The notes under the pieces are model-generated. The model was not told where the DNA came from. It saw only the letters and a program-made list of their open reading frames with translations, and made no database searches. DNA of 64,000 nt from assembly GCF_025699125.1 (NCBI RefSeq), contig NZ_JAILWC010000003.1, forward strand, positions 62,001 through 126,000, read 5' to 3'. Below are positions 18,924 through 28,442 of the stretch, in pieces (the stretch's first letter is position 1; the number at the start of each line of letters is the position of its first letter). A program made the position numbers and the translations under genes. The stretch is from Nitrosopumilus sp. (GTDB lineage: Archaea > Thermoproteota > Nitrososphaeria > Nitrososphaerales > Nitrosopumilaceae).

Positions 18924-19565
18924 GTGTTGAAAACAAAACTCTTGTTATTATTTTTGTTAATTATTCCGAGTATAACTGGAATTACATATGGACATACAAT
19001 TGATTCTGTAGGTGAATATAGAGTAGAAATAGGTTGGATGAATGAACCAGTAGTTTCTGGAGAAACTAATGCAATTGAATTCTATGTTAGTCCACTAGAA
19101 CCAGGATTAGAACTTAAAGATCAAGTTTTCAAAAATGGGATTACAGATTTAAAAAAATCAATTAAAATAAAATTAATTTACAAAGATGAAAGTATAACAC
19201 TTCCTTTATCTCCTGATCATAACATTCCTGGAAAATACTATGCATTTATCAATCCAACTATTTCTGGATTCTATCAAGCGAATATTTTGGGAACGATTGA
19301 AGATACTCCAATCAGTTTATCAATGCATCCCCCCAAAGTTGAAGAACGTGCTTACATTGAGTTTCCTGAACCATCCGATCTCACATTAACTCAAATAATT
19401 GATGGACACACTACATTAATTGGAGATATTAATGATTTGAAAGAATCTGTTAGTTCTCTTGAAGAATCAAAACAACAAATGAATGCTGGATACATTGGTA
19501 TTGGAATAGGTCTAATTGCTATTGTAATTGCTATTTCTTCTCTTGCAAAATCCAAAAAGAATTAA
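18924..19565 (+). CDS. Exported protein with C-terminal membrane anchor, unknown
   Basis: The 213-residue protein has a signal peptide (about 1-23, ending TYGHTIDSVG), a beta-sandwich-like domain (about 25-145; VSGETNAIEFYVSP, HNIPGKYYAFINPTISGFYQANILGTIED), a short predicted coiled coil (160-185) and a C-terminal helix (190-208) before KSKKN. The domain resembles small copper/periplasmic beta-sandwich proteins in layout, but I see no metal ligands beyond two His. The start is GTG, with a TTG next to it. It is convergent with the antiporter and overlaps it by 4 bp. Confidence 0.65.
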   Translation: MLKTKLLLLFLLIIPSITGITYGHTIDSVGEYRVEIGWMNEPVVSGETNAIEFYVSPLEPGLELKDQVFKNGITDLKKSIKIKLIYKDESITLPLSPDHNIPGKYYAFINPTISGFYQANILGTIEDTPISLSMHPPKVEERAYIEFPEPSDLTLTQIIDGHTTLIGDINDLKESVSSLEESKQQMNAGYIGIGIGLIAIVIAISSLAKSKKN

Positions 19566-20797
19566 CTAGAATTTGATATCTTATCATTTTTTTCAAAAGA
19601 ACGTCTTAGTAATATTGGTCCAATAATAATCGTGCCTAATATTACAAAAATCAATGTAGAGAAAATACTTTCTGAGATAATTCCATAAGATAATCCCAAT
19701 CCTACAGTAATAAATGCAATTTCACCTCTTGCAATCATTCCATATCCTATTAGTAGACCTTTGTTCTTATTTTTGAGTAGAATTATTGCTGGAATACCGG
19801 AACCTAGAATTTTTCCAAGAACAGCAATTATCAAAATTATTACAAATAAGACTAGATCCACATTCAAAATATTTGAAATGTCGATGTGTGTGCCAATTAT
19901 TGCAAAGAAAAATGGTGCAAAAATAATTTGCAATCTACCAATAAATTCTTTAACTTGATTAGCTAACCTTGAACCTGCAAGCCCCATTCCTGCAGCAAAA
20001 GCTCCAACTATTGGATTAAGTCCGATACTTGCAGCAATTGCAGCTACACCAAATGCTGAACCTAATGCGGTTGCTTGTTTAGTACCACGAGATTCAAGAG
20101 AGTTAGGTCTCATAGTTGCTACAGTATGAACTATCTTGGGAAGCAAAAATACAGAACCTAAGAGAAGAACAACCCACAAAATCAATGATTCTGATATCTC
20201 AAACAATACTAACTCTACAGATGGTAATGAGTGTGCAATTACAATTGAAATAATAGATGATAAAATTGCCAATCCTAAGACATCATCAAATACTGCGGCA
20301 TTAACCAAAATATTCCCTTCTTGAGTTTTTTCTTTTCCTAACTCATCCAAAATTGTTACAGCTGCTGCGATACTTGTAGCACTTAATGTTGCACCAATAA
20401 CCATTGCAACTATCCAATCAATTCCAAGTAAAACAGAAATTCCATATCCTAGAATTAAAGGAATTGTAACTCCTGCTGTACCAACTATCAAAGATTGAAT
20501 TCCTGCTTGTTTTAAACTAGAAAAAGGAAAATGAAGACCAGCTGAAAATAAAATTAAAATTCCTGCAATTTGCCAAAATGATAACATTAATTCATTTAAC
20601 TCTACAATTGGTCTATCAGAGAATTGTATCAATCCACCTAATGCAAATGGGCTTAAAATTATTCCACCAATTACAAAACCGATTATTTCAGAAATTCCAA
20701 AATGTTTACAAATTTTTCCAAGTAATATTGAAGGAATCACTAAAATCAAAATTCCAACCAATGTTGGAATCGCATCAAATTCTGTAACCATGGTCAT
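19562..20797 (-). CDS. Cation/proton antiporter, CPA2 (KefB/NapA) family
   Basis: The 411-residue integral membrane protein has about 12-13 hydrophobic helices and CPA2 signatures: IVGFVIGGIILSPFALGG near the start, AGLHFPFSSLK, AAVFDDVLGLAIL (two-Asp transport motif, near 165-178) and IARGEIAFITVGLGL near 355. It exchanges Na+ or K+ for H+. No C-terminal TrkA/RCK domain is present, unlike KefB. It lies in a run of minus-strand transporter genes. Confidence 0.9.
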   Translation of the reverse strand: MTMVTEFDAIPTLVGILILVIPSILLGKICKHFGISEIIGFVIGGIILSPFALGGLIQFSDRPIVELNELMLSFWQIAGILILFSAGLHFPFSSLKQAGIQSLIVGTAGVTIPLILGYGISVLLGIDWIVAMVIGATLSATSIAAAVTILDELGKEKTQEGNILVNAAVFDDVLGLAILSSIISIVIAHSLPSVELVLFEISESLILWVVLLLGSVFLLPKIVHTVATMRPNSLESRGTKQATALGSAFGVAAIAASIGLNPIVGAFAAGMGLAGSRLANQVKEFIGRLQIIFAPFFFAIIGTHIDISNILNVDLVLFVIILIIAVLGKILGSGIPAIILLKNKNKGLLIGYGMIARGEIAFITVGLGLSYGIISESIFSTLIFVILGTIIIGPILLRRSFEKNDKISNSS

Positions 20798-20834
20798 TAA
20801 AATTGGATTGAATTATTAAAACTAATTTTAAAAA

Positions 20835-22139
20835 TCAGTTTTGAGATATGTTAGAAGAATCAGTCGTGGAATTTTTAGAAATTTTATAGAAAACTGCACC
20901 TATTCCAATAATTGTTAATCCCACAAGTACAACTTCGATCTCAAATTGAAATCCCATGTAAATTGAAATTCCTAATCCAAATAATGGTAAAATGGGAAAT
21001 TTACCAATATTTATGGGAACTCTGAATTTTCGTTCAACATTAGGTTCTGTATAACGTAAAACAATTACTGCCAAATTTACTGCAGCAAAAGTTATGACTA
21101 TTGCAAAAACTGTGATGTTTGCAACAATTACAATATCTCCAATTAATGTGAAAAGCGTTGAAACAATCAAAATCATTACAATTGCTATCCAAGGAGTTTT
21201 TGTTTTAAAATGAATTTTTCCTAACATTAAAGGAAATACTTTTTCTCTTGCCATGCCATAAAACATTCTAGATCCTGCAACAAGTGTAATCAAAACAGTA
21301 TTGGTTATGGCAAAAAGAGCAATTGATGAAAGTAAGATGTGTGCTTCTGAACCTAATCCTCTTTCAGCAACTAACGATATTGGGGCAGATGAAGTTGCAA
21401 GTTCCTCCCAATTTACTACACGTACTACAGCTAAAGAAACTAGAATGTATATTATGCCAGAAATTAAAACTGATAAAATTATTGCTTTAGGAATTGTTTT
21501 TTTAGGCTTTTTTACTTCTTCAGCAATGTTTGCCATATCTTCAAATCCAATAAATGCAAAAAATATCAAAACAAATGCAATAGCAATACCCGTAAATCCT
21601 GATGGACTTTCAATATAATTTACTGGTTCTGGATTACTGAATGTAAAACCAATTATAATTATTAATATTAATCCCGAAGCTTCTATTATTGTAAAGATAG
21701 TATTTGTCCATGATGATTCTCTAATTCCTATAAAATTTACAATTGATAGAATAACTAATAATCCTATAGCAGAAATAATTATTGGAATATCTACAAATTC
21801 GGCAAAATATCCACCAAATCCTAACGCAACTGTTGCAGCAGTAATAATAGATGTGATTACTGTTAGCCATCCTATAAGAAATGCAAAAAAATTATTTTTG
21901 AAAGCATTTTTAATAAAAACATATTCTGCAGCAGCTTTTGGAAATACTGATGATAACTCTGCATAACTAAATCCTGCAAACAACGCAACAATTGAACCTA
22001 AAGCAAACGAAATCCATACAGCATCTCCTGCAATACCTGTAGCTTCTCCAATTAGGACATAGATACCAGCACCTAAAATCAAACCAACCCCATACATGGT
22101 AAGATGAAAGAGCCCCATGTGACGTTTTAATTCAGACAT
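20835..22139 (-). CDS. Amino acid permease, APC superfamily
   Basis: The 434-residue protein has about 12 helices and the APC N-terminal signature LTMYGVGLILGAGIYVLIGEATG (helix 1 unwound GxG region, shown here only in part: GVGLILGAGIYV), FSYAELSSVFPKAAAEY and FIGFEDMANIAEEVKKPKKT. It likely imports amino acids or amines; substrate cannot be assigned. Spacing to its neighbours is 37 and 11 bp, so it may be co-transcribed with the VIT1-like gene upstream. Confidence 0.88.
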   Translation of the reverse strand: MSELKRHMGLFHLTMYGVGLILGAGIYVLIGEATGIAGDAVWISFALGSIVALFAGFSYAELSSVFPKAAAEYVFIKNAFKNNFFAFLIGWLTVITSIITAATVALGFGGYFAEFVDIPIIISAIGLLVILSIVNFIGIRESSWTNTIFTIIEASGLILIIIIGFTFSNPEPVNYIESPSGFTGIAIAFVLIFFAFIGFEDMANIAEEVKKPKKTIPKAIILSVLISGIIYILVSLAVVRVVNWEELATSSAPISLVAERGLGSEAHILLSSIALFAITNTVLITLVAGSRMFYGMAREKVFPLMLGKIHFKTKTPWIAIVMILIVSTLFTLIGDIVIVANITVFAIVITFAAVNLAVIVLRYTEPNVERKFRVPINIGKFPILPLFGLGISIYMGFQFEIEVVLVGLTIIGIGAVFYKISKNSTTDSSNISQN

Positions 22140-22150
22140 AATCTCAGATC

Positions 22151-22834
22151 CTAAGAAATCAGAAAATTTAATCCATATCCTACTATGTATGCAACACCTG
22201 CTGCAAGTCCACCAATGATTAGTGTAATAATTCCTGAACGAAGCATTGAATGTCGAACAATTTTTCCTTTGAACATACCTACTAGAAAAAATGCGGCAAG
22301 AACAAATATCGTAGAATAAATAAATGCGTCCGAGTTTGATTCAATACCCATCATTAAAAAAATCATGAATGGGAGTAATGGAATTAATCCAATTAAATTA
22401 AAACCAACAAAAGTACTCACAGAACTTTCAAGCGGATTTTTTTCATCATCAATTAATCCTAATTCCTCTTTCATCATTGTATCTATCCAAACTTTTCTTC
22501 TAGATGTGATTATTCGAACAACATCTTCCAGCAATTCATCCTTGAATCCCTTCTCTCTGTAAATTTCTCTGATTTCATCTCTTTCTTGTTCCTCCAAATT
22601 ATCAATCTCCCACTCTTCTTGTCTTCTCTTCATCTGAACAAATTCATTTCTTGCTTTTGCAGCTTGATAATTTGCAGCAGCCATTGAAAATCCATCAGCA
22701 AACAAATTTGCAAATCCTAGAATTATGATAATTCCTGGGGATAATGATGCTCCAACTACTCCTGCAACTATGGCAAAAGTTGTTACTGCCCCATCAATCG
22801 AACCATAAATAAAATCATCAAAATGCCATTTCAT
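22151..22834 (-). CDS. VIT1/CCC1-family (DUF125) Fe2+/Mn2+ transporter-like protein
   Basis: The 227-residue protein begins with the hallmark DDFIYGSIDGAVTTFAIVAG, then GFANLFADGFSMAAANY, a charged cytoplasmic segment (about 60-115; metal-binding domain position in VIT1) and three more helices ending GGLAAGVAYIVGYGLNF. The family moves Fe2+ or Mn2+ by H+ antiport. It overlaps the upstream CBS gene by 4 bp (ATGA), suggesting that the CBS protein senses something relevant to transport. Confidence 0.88.
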   Translation of the reverse strand: MKWHFDDFIYGSIDGAVTTFAIVAGVVGASLSPGIIIILGFANLFADGFSMAAANYQAAKARNEFVQMKRRQEEWEIDNLEEQERDEIREIYREKGFKDELLEDVVRIITSRRKVWIDTMMKEELGLIDDEKNPLESSVSTFVGFNLIGLIPLLPFMIFLMMGIESNSDAFIYSTIFVLAAFFLVGMFKGKIVRHSMLRSGIITLIIGGLAAGVAYIVGYGLNFLIS

Positions 22835-23661
22835 ATTGATGCAAGAGCTCTTGTTACATCAGTCTTACTAAAAATTCCTGAAATACCATCATTCCCATCA
22901 AGCACAACTAAGCCACTAACATTATTTTCTATTAGAACACCACATGCCTCTGCTAAATCTTCATTGAATTTTACAGTGATTAATCCTTTTGTCATTACAT
23001 CTCTTGCTAATGATATGTTTCCAAATCCTTCCTCTGAAAGAAATCCACGTCTAATGTTTTGTGAAAGATTAAATCCAGAATAATCTTCCTCACTTCCTAA
23101 CTCAATTGAAATTCTAAATAAATCTCTAAATGATATTATTCCAACTGGTTCTTCGTTTTGATTTTTAACAATAATCCTAGAAATTTTTCTCTCTAACATT
23201 TTTCTTACAACTTTATACAATGGAGAAGCTGTATGAGTAAATTCATAATCATGAGTCATAAAATCTACTACTTTCTTTTTATTTGAAAAGTTTTCTGCAA
23301 CAAATTTTATGAGATCACTTTTTGTAATAATTCCTTTAACTTCACCCTCTTCTCCAATTGCCAATGAACTAATTCCTTTCTCAACCATGATTTTGGCTGC
23401 ATCTTTATGATTAATCTCTTCATTTACAAATTCAATTGGTTTAATAATTTTGGTAATGGGAATATCATCTAATCCTTGAATTGAAGTTTCTGAAAATAAA
23501 AAAAACCCTATATCTTTTTCAGTAATAATTCCTACATGTTTTCCATTTTCCATAACAATTAATCTACTAATTTTTGTATTCAAAAGCATTCTAATCGCAT
23601 CAGAAATTGTTGAATTTTTTAGAATTGAAATTGGTTTTCTTGCTATCTCAGTTATTGACAT
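22831..23661 (-). CDS. Four-CBS-domain protein
   Basis: The 276-residue protein is built of four CBS repeats, each with an (I/V)xT(K/E)xD-like end: VGIITEKDIG, VKGIITKSDLI, PVGIISFRDLF and ISGIFSKTDVTRAL. Paired CBS modules bind adenine nucleotides or related ligands and act as regulators. No catalytic domain is attached. It lies directly upstream of and overlaps the VIT1-like transporter gene, so a regulatory role on transport is likely but is inference. Confidence 0.88.
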   Translation of the reverse strand: MSITEIARKPISILKNSTISDAIRMLLNTKISRLIVMENGKHVGIITEKDIGFFLFSETSIQGLDDIPITKIIKPIEFVNEEINHKDAAKIMVEKGISSLAIGEEGEVKGIITKSDLIKFVAENFSNKKKVVDFMTHDYEFTHTASPLYKVVRKMLERKISRIIVKNQNEEPVGIISFRDLFRISIELGSEEDYSGFNLSQNIRRGFLSEEGFGNISLARDVMTKGLITVKFNEDLAEACGVLIENNVSGLVVLDGNDGISGIFSKTDVTRALASI

Positions 23662-23783
23662 TCTTTTTTTTGAGAAATTTTTGTATAAAAACTAAAGTAT
23701 AATTTCCAATTTTGATTATGTTTTAGAATTTCAATATTGGGAATAATGGCTCTTTTTATATTGGAGAGTTCTGAATTTGAAAC

Positions 23784-24206
23784 ATGGCTAAATTCAATAA
23801 AATTCTAGTACCTCTTGATGGTTCTGCAAACTCAATTAGAGGATTAGATAGAGCAATTGACATTGCTAAAGGTGGTAATGCTGAAATAACTGGATTCTAT
23901 GTTTTTCATTTACCATTAACAGCAGGAATAAAATATACACAAAAAATGAAAGATGACGCACAGAAAAAAGCTGTCAAAGCAATTGGTCCTGCAATGAATA
24001 GAGCTCAAAAGGCTGGTGCTACATTCAAATACAAAACAGGCGGTGGTCATACCGGATCTGAAATTGTTAAATTTGCACAAAATGGAAAATTTGACATGAT
24101 AGTAATTGGTGCACGAGGTGTGGGTGGTGCAAAGGAAGCATTCCTTGGAAGTACCTCGAACTATGTAATGCATAAAACAAAGATTCCTGTATTAGTAGTA
24201 AAATAG
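23784..24206 (+). CDS. Universal stress protein, UspA family
   Basis: The 140-residue protein has ILVPLDGSANSIRGLDRAI at its N terminus and the ATP-binding motif GARGVGGAKEAFLGST (G-x2-G-x9-G-S/T) near residues 115-130. It is probably an ATP-binding dimeric stress protein. It is a single gene with its own upstream region of 122 bp; a TATA-like TTTTTATATT lies at about 23753-23762, within 30 nt of the ATG. Confidence 0.92.
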   Translation: MAKFNKILVPLDGSANSIRGLDRAIDIAKGGNAEITGFYVFHLPLTAGIKYTQKMKDDAQKKAVKAIGPAMNRAQKAGATFKYKTGGGHTGSEIVKFAQNGKFDMIVIGARGVGGAKEAFLGSTSNYVMHKTKIPVLVVK

Positions 24207-24307
24207 TTCATTTCTAACTTTTTCCATTTTTTCATATCATTGATATTCTGTATGTAATAACCTACAAGTATAAGAAATATGAAAAATTAATTTTGATGGT
24301 GTAAAAT

Positions 24308-25459
24308 ATGGTGGAAAATAATTATGATATTTTAGGGATTGTTGAAGGATCAACAGAAAAGGAAATTCGTGATGCATTTAGACGATTAGCTCTTCAATTT
24401 CATTCAGATCGTGGGGGAGAAAATGATCAATTTATCAAAATTAAACAGGCATACGAAGATCTCAAAATTGGTAAGAAGTATCCTGATACGGACATTGAAA
24501 AAATAAAAAATTCAAGGGTATATTCTGGTGATTCAGAAGCTGATATTAGAAGAAAAAATCAGATCTTAGGTCAAGAACTATCTAAAGAAATGAAAACTGC
24601 CGAAGAATGGGCATCTGCTTTGAACAGATCAAATATGACTGGTAGAAAATTATTTGGATCAAAAACTCTTGGAGAAATTGAACTTGAACGAAAAGCAAAC
24701 GGTGCTTTATCAATCAAAGGAAATTTCATGGCTGGGAGTCTTACTTATGATGGTCCCATCATTATGCAAGGTAGTATTACAAGTCCATCATGGACACAAG
24801 AGTTTAAAACAAACATCCACCTTACTTCTGGAGATTTCAAATTTCTGGATCCTATAGAAAATAAATATCGAATTGATAATGGTGCTACAATTATTGTCGA
24901 TAATGGAAATATAGTAGTTGGAAATGTTTTTGGTAGGAAATTTAGAGTAGAGGATCCTGAAGGAAAAGTTGGAGTATTTCAAATTCAAGAACACAGAACA
25001 CATCTTTCAGCTCCTAAAGGAAAAATCATTGCTGAAAATCTTGTAAATACTGTATCAATTGATGCAGATTCTGTAATTGTTCTTAATGTGGAAGATGATG
25101 TGATGATATCTGCACGTGAAATATTATTTTATGGAGGAAAATTCACCTATGATTCTTTAATTGAATTAAAAAATGGTGGTTCAATACGATTTTTTGAGAA
25201 TTTTTCAATTCAAGGATTAAGTGGCGATGCTATTATCAAACTTGAAAATGGCAAAAAAATTCGTTTATTTGATCTAAAAACCAAAAAAATCAGAGATTTA
25301 CCTGATGAGTATGTGCCTAATAAAGAAAATTATGGAAAAGATGATACAATGGTAGGACATGGATTTACAATTACTTATGATATGTTAGATAATATCTCAA
25401 AAAAACCAACTAAAAAACAAAAAAGTTGGACATCTAAATTTAGTTTCTCAAAAAAATAA
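24308..25459 (+). CDS. J-domain protein with altered HPD motif and long beta-rich tail
   Basis: The first ~60 residues form a J domain (NNYDILGIVEGSTEKEIRDA, LALQFHSDRGGENDQFIKI). The HPD triad that stimulates Hsp70 is H32-S33-D34 here. A linker (65-110) leads to a 230-residue domain of short repeated beta strands with alternating G/N/D turns (e.g. IIVDNGNIVVGNVFG, SIDADSVIVLNVEDDV), which looks like a beta-helix or bactofilin-like solenoid, and a basic tail. No DnaJ zinc finger is present, so it is not a classical DnaJ. Confidence 0.75.
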   Translation: MVENNYDILGIVEGSTEKEIRDAFRRLALQFHSDRGGENDQFIKIKQAYEDLKIGKKYPDTDIEKIKNSRVYSGDSEADIRRKNQILGQELSKEMKTAEEWASALNRSNMTGRKLFGSKTLGEIELERKANGALSIKGNFMAGSLTYDGPIIMQGSITSPSWTQEFKTNIHLTSGDFKFLDPIENKYRIDNGATIIVDNGNIVVGNVFGRKFRVEDPEGKVGVFQIQEHRTHLSAPKGKIIAENLVNTVSIDADSVIVLNVEDDVMISAREILFYGGKFTYDSLIELKNGGSIRFFENFSIQGLSGDAIIKLENGKKIRLFDLKTKKIRDLPDEYVPNKENYGKDDTMVGHGFTITYDMLDNISKKPTKKQKSWTSKFSFSKK

Positions 25460-25499
25460 TTAACTAATGCATCTAAATCACTGTAAATTTAACTAGAGA

Positions 25500-27275
25500 T
25501 TATTTTTTTCCAAAACTATCTAATCCTTTTCTTCTAACTTCGAAAACGTTGTAATCATATTTCTGTTTTAGTTCAATGACACATAATTCAATAAAATCAT
25601 ATTCTGTAAGCTTTTTTACCATTTTATAGAAATTTTCACCAATTACGAAGCTGTTTCTTGAACAAAGAGAATTAATTTTGAAACAACGATTGACCGTAGG
25701 GCCAAAAATATCACTAATATTAGAAGTGGTGCTTTCAGCTACCTTTACAGAACCATATGTTACACTAATTTTGTAATCTAATTTAGGCAAGTTTTCAGCT
25801 GTAAGTTGTTTTTGTAATTCACCATGAGATTCAATCATGAATAAACAACATTCTAAAATGTTTCTCAATACTTTATCATCTTTTATATCGACATTTGAAA
25901 ATCTAAACATCAAAGCATCTCCAATGTTTTTAACTACTTGACCATTGTGTTTTTGAATAATTTTTGCCATGAAATTTAGAAAGATTTCATATAACTTGGT
26001 AATATCCTGATCAGATAATTTAGATGATATTCTAGTAGAATCAGACATATCAATTACACCAACACAATCATTTTGTTCATGTTGAGAAAATTTCAACAGC
26101 ATATCGCCCTCAAGCTGTTTGATAACCTCTTCTTTCTGTTTAATTTCAATTAATGATTCTTGTAGTTTTTGCGCCATGGAATCAAATGCATGAGATAATT
26201 CCCCAATTTCATCACCTGTTTTTATATTGGTTCTTACATCAAAGTTTCCACTTGAAATCTTATTTGCAGCATTTTTTAATTCAATTAATGGTCTTGAAAG
26301 AGATTTTGATATTACAAAAGCAACAATTCCCATGACTAAAGTAATTACAATTCCTGTTTCGAGAATTCTTTCTTGTAGAATTATTATTGGCTTTTCTACT
26401 TCTGCCTCATCAATTTCAACTAGTAAAACAATCCCTAAATCATTTGCACAATAAGATGACCCAAAGATTGGAACTCCTCTATAATCTGTGTAGAATCCAA
26501 TATATTCTTCATCTTCATTGAAACATTTTTGAACTCCTAACGTATCCACTTTTTGTTGAAAAATTGCATTTTCAAAAAATCTAGATTCAGATAACATCAA
26601 ATACTGATTATTTACAATATACACTTCTCCTGTTTCTCCTAATCCACTTTTATTTATCAAAACATTATCTATTGAGGCTGTTCTCATTCTTGAAATTATT
26701 ACCCCTATTGGTTCATCACCTTTTTTACTATCATCAGCAAAAACTGGTGAAACTACAATCATTTTTTTACCAGATTCAGCTGGTTCAAATTCAATAAAAG
26801 ATTCCTTCATGCCTCTTTTAAAAAATGGATTTTCACTAAAGTCTGTATCAGCATTTCCCACAAGAGAAAAGAAAATTTTTCCATTAGCACCAATTATCTT
26901 TACGTCCTCAAATCCAATTGAAAATCCAATTAATTCCTGAAATGCTTGAACTTGAATTAAGAAATCTCTACGATTATTTTCTTTTAATTCTTGAAACTCA
27001 TTTTCAGAAGATTGATTCATTTGAGAAATTAAAAATTGAATCATTGGATCACTTGCAAGAATATTGTTTTGTTCTATTCTTGATTCAAAAAGTAATCTAA
27101 GCGTATCTCCACGTACTGTTGATTCTCCAAGTAATTGATCTCCTGCTCTCTGTTTTAGAATTTGATCAGCGTAATTGAAACTAAGAAATCCTGTGATTGA
27201 AAGAGCAACTACTGACACAATTAGTACCAATATGATGAGTTTTTTTCCAAGATTAAATGAGATTGGCATTTTCAT
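25500..27275 (-). CDS. Cache-HAMP-nucleotidyl cyclase membrane sensor
   Basis: The 591-residue protein has a TM helix (10-32), an extracytoplasmic Cache-like sensor (about 35-300, with VVSPVFADD and GETGEVYIVN), a second TM (about 305-325), a HAMP domain (SRPLIELKNAANKISSGNF), a short coiled coil and a C-terminal class III cyclase domain. The two metal Asp are kept (VIDMSDST and NIGDALMFRF). The region DIFGPTVNRCFKI keeps the Asp and Asn but has Lys where cyclases usually have the transition-state Arg. Activity is therefore uncertain; it may be a cyclase or a ligand-binding relic. Confidence 0.82.
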   Translation of the reverse strand: MKMPISFNLGKKLIILVLIVSVVALSITGFLSFNYADQILKQRAGDQLLGESTVRGDTLRLLFESRIEQNNILASDPMIQFLISQMNQSSENEFQELKENNRRDFLIQVQAFQELIGFSIGFEDVKIIGANGKIFFSLVGNADTDFSENPFFKRGMKESFIEFEPAESGKKMIVVSPVFADDSKKGDEPIGVIISRMRTASIDNVLINKSGLGETGEVYIVNNQYLMLSESRFFENAIFQQKVDTLGVQKCFNEDEEYIGFYTDYRGVPIFGSSYCANDLGIVLLVEIDEAEVEKPIIILQERILETGIVITLVMGIVAFVISKSLSRPLIELKNAANKISSGNFDVRTNIKTGDEIGELSHAFDSMAQKLQESLIEIKQKEEVIKQLEGDMLLKFSQHEQNDCVGVIDMSDSTRISSKLSDQDITKLYEIFLNFMAKIIQKHNGQVVKNIGDALMFRFSNVDIKDDKVLRNILECCLFMIESHGELQKQLTAENLPKLDYKISVTYGSVKVAESTTSNISDIFGPTVNRCFKINSLCSRNSFVIGENFYKMVKKLTEYDFIELCVIELKQKYDYNVFEVRRKGLDSFGKK

Positions 27276-27414
27276 TCTATTATTTTTATAAGAATATCAA
27301 GGCTTCTAAGATTCTTGTGCATTATACATGTGAATAATTCTTTGAATTGATATACACTTCTCATCTATGAAAAAAACATCAAGTATTTAATTAATGGATT
27401 AATGATTCTAAAAT

Positions 27415-28407
27415 GTGAAGTTTCTAATTTTCTCAATAATTTTAAGTATTTTGGCCTCAACTTCCACTGTTTTTGCAGATGAATATGTAATTGATATCCC
27501 ATTAGGAGCATACAATCCTGAATTAAATACTCCAGCAGAAGTATGGTATGATCCTCCGCAATTGTATGCTACAGTTGGTGATACAATTACTTGGTATAAT
27601 GATGACAAGGAAGGTCATACAGTTACCAGTGGAGAAGGCTCTGGAAGATTTGGATGGATGAGCGATAACTTTGGAACTCCTAATGGAATCTTTGATAGTG
27701 GTAGATTCATGCCAGGAGAATCATGGTCTTACAAATTTGAAGAATCTGGTACCTTTTCATATTATTGTACTATCCATCCTTGGATGGAAGGTGTTCTAAT
27801 CATTGAAAAAGCAATTCCAAATTACCCTCATGATGCAACCGGTACAAAAATTGAATTTCCATTACTGCAGTACACTCCAGATTTAGATGTAGAAGTTAAC
27901 CTTTCATGGGATCCACCTGTGATCAAAACTCATGAAAAAATACAATTTGTATATCAATTTTATGATCCTCAAACAAATTCTAATCTTGCAGAAATGAAAT
28001 ACAATTTTGTTATATTCCAAAATGGAAAAGAAATTTTTCGAGATGAAGGCCTAAGTCAAATTGGTGGTGATTATAGAAATTTTGTCTTCAGCGATTCTGG
28101 TTCAATCATTATAAGAATCGAAGGAATTCACACACCATCAATATTTGCAGAAGAAAGTGTGACTGTATTTGGAAACATGGAAAGTAAAGAACAAAGATCA
28201 GTTGACTTTACAACTGCAGTATATGATAATCCAGAAAAAACCACTCATGAAACCTATCATACAAAACCTGCACAAAGATTAACAACTTATTATGAATTAA
28301 TGTTGGTAATCATTTTAGTTCCCGGGATTTTGTTTATTGGAGCAATGATCTGGTTAAAGAAAAAACCACATATTCGACAAGAAAGTTCTGGTGCTGTTAA
28401 AATCTAA
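27415..28407 (+). CDS. Membrane-anchored plastocyanin-like copper protein
   Basis: The 330-residue protein has a signal peptide (1-21, cut near VFA-DEY), a type 1 copper domain (about 24-132) with ligands H68, C118, H121 and M124 (HTVTSGEGSG; YYCTIHPWMEG), a second beta-sandwich domain (140-255), and a C-terminal TM helix (about 293-315) with a basic tail. Such anchored cupredoxins are thought to carry electrons at the outer face of the membrane in ammonia-oxidising archaea. The start is GTG, and the 139 bp upstream gap separates it from the divergent cyclase gene. Confidence 0.9.
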   Translation: MKFLIFSIILSILASTSTVFADEYVIDIPLGAYNPELNTPAEVWYDPPQLYATVGDTITWYNDDKEGHTVTSGEGSGRFGWMSDNFGTPNGIFDSGRFMPGESWSYKFEESGTFSYYCTIHPWMEGVLIIEKAIPNYPHDATGTKIEFPLLQYTPDLDVEVNLSWDPPVIKTHEKIQFVYQFYDPQTNSNLAEMKYNFVIFQNGKEIFRDEGLSQIGGDYRNFVFSDSGSIIIRIEGIHTPSIFAEESVTVFGNMESKEQRSVDFTTAVYDNPEKTTHETYHTKPAQRLTTYYELMLVIILVPGILFIGAMIWLKKKPHIRQESSGAVKI

Positions 28408-28442
28408 AATAATAAAAAGAAATTAAAAATTGTCGAATTAAT

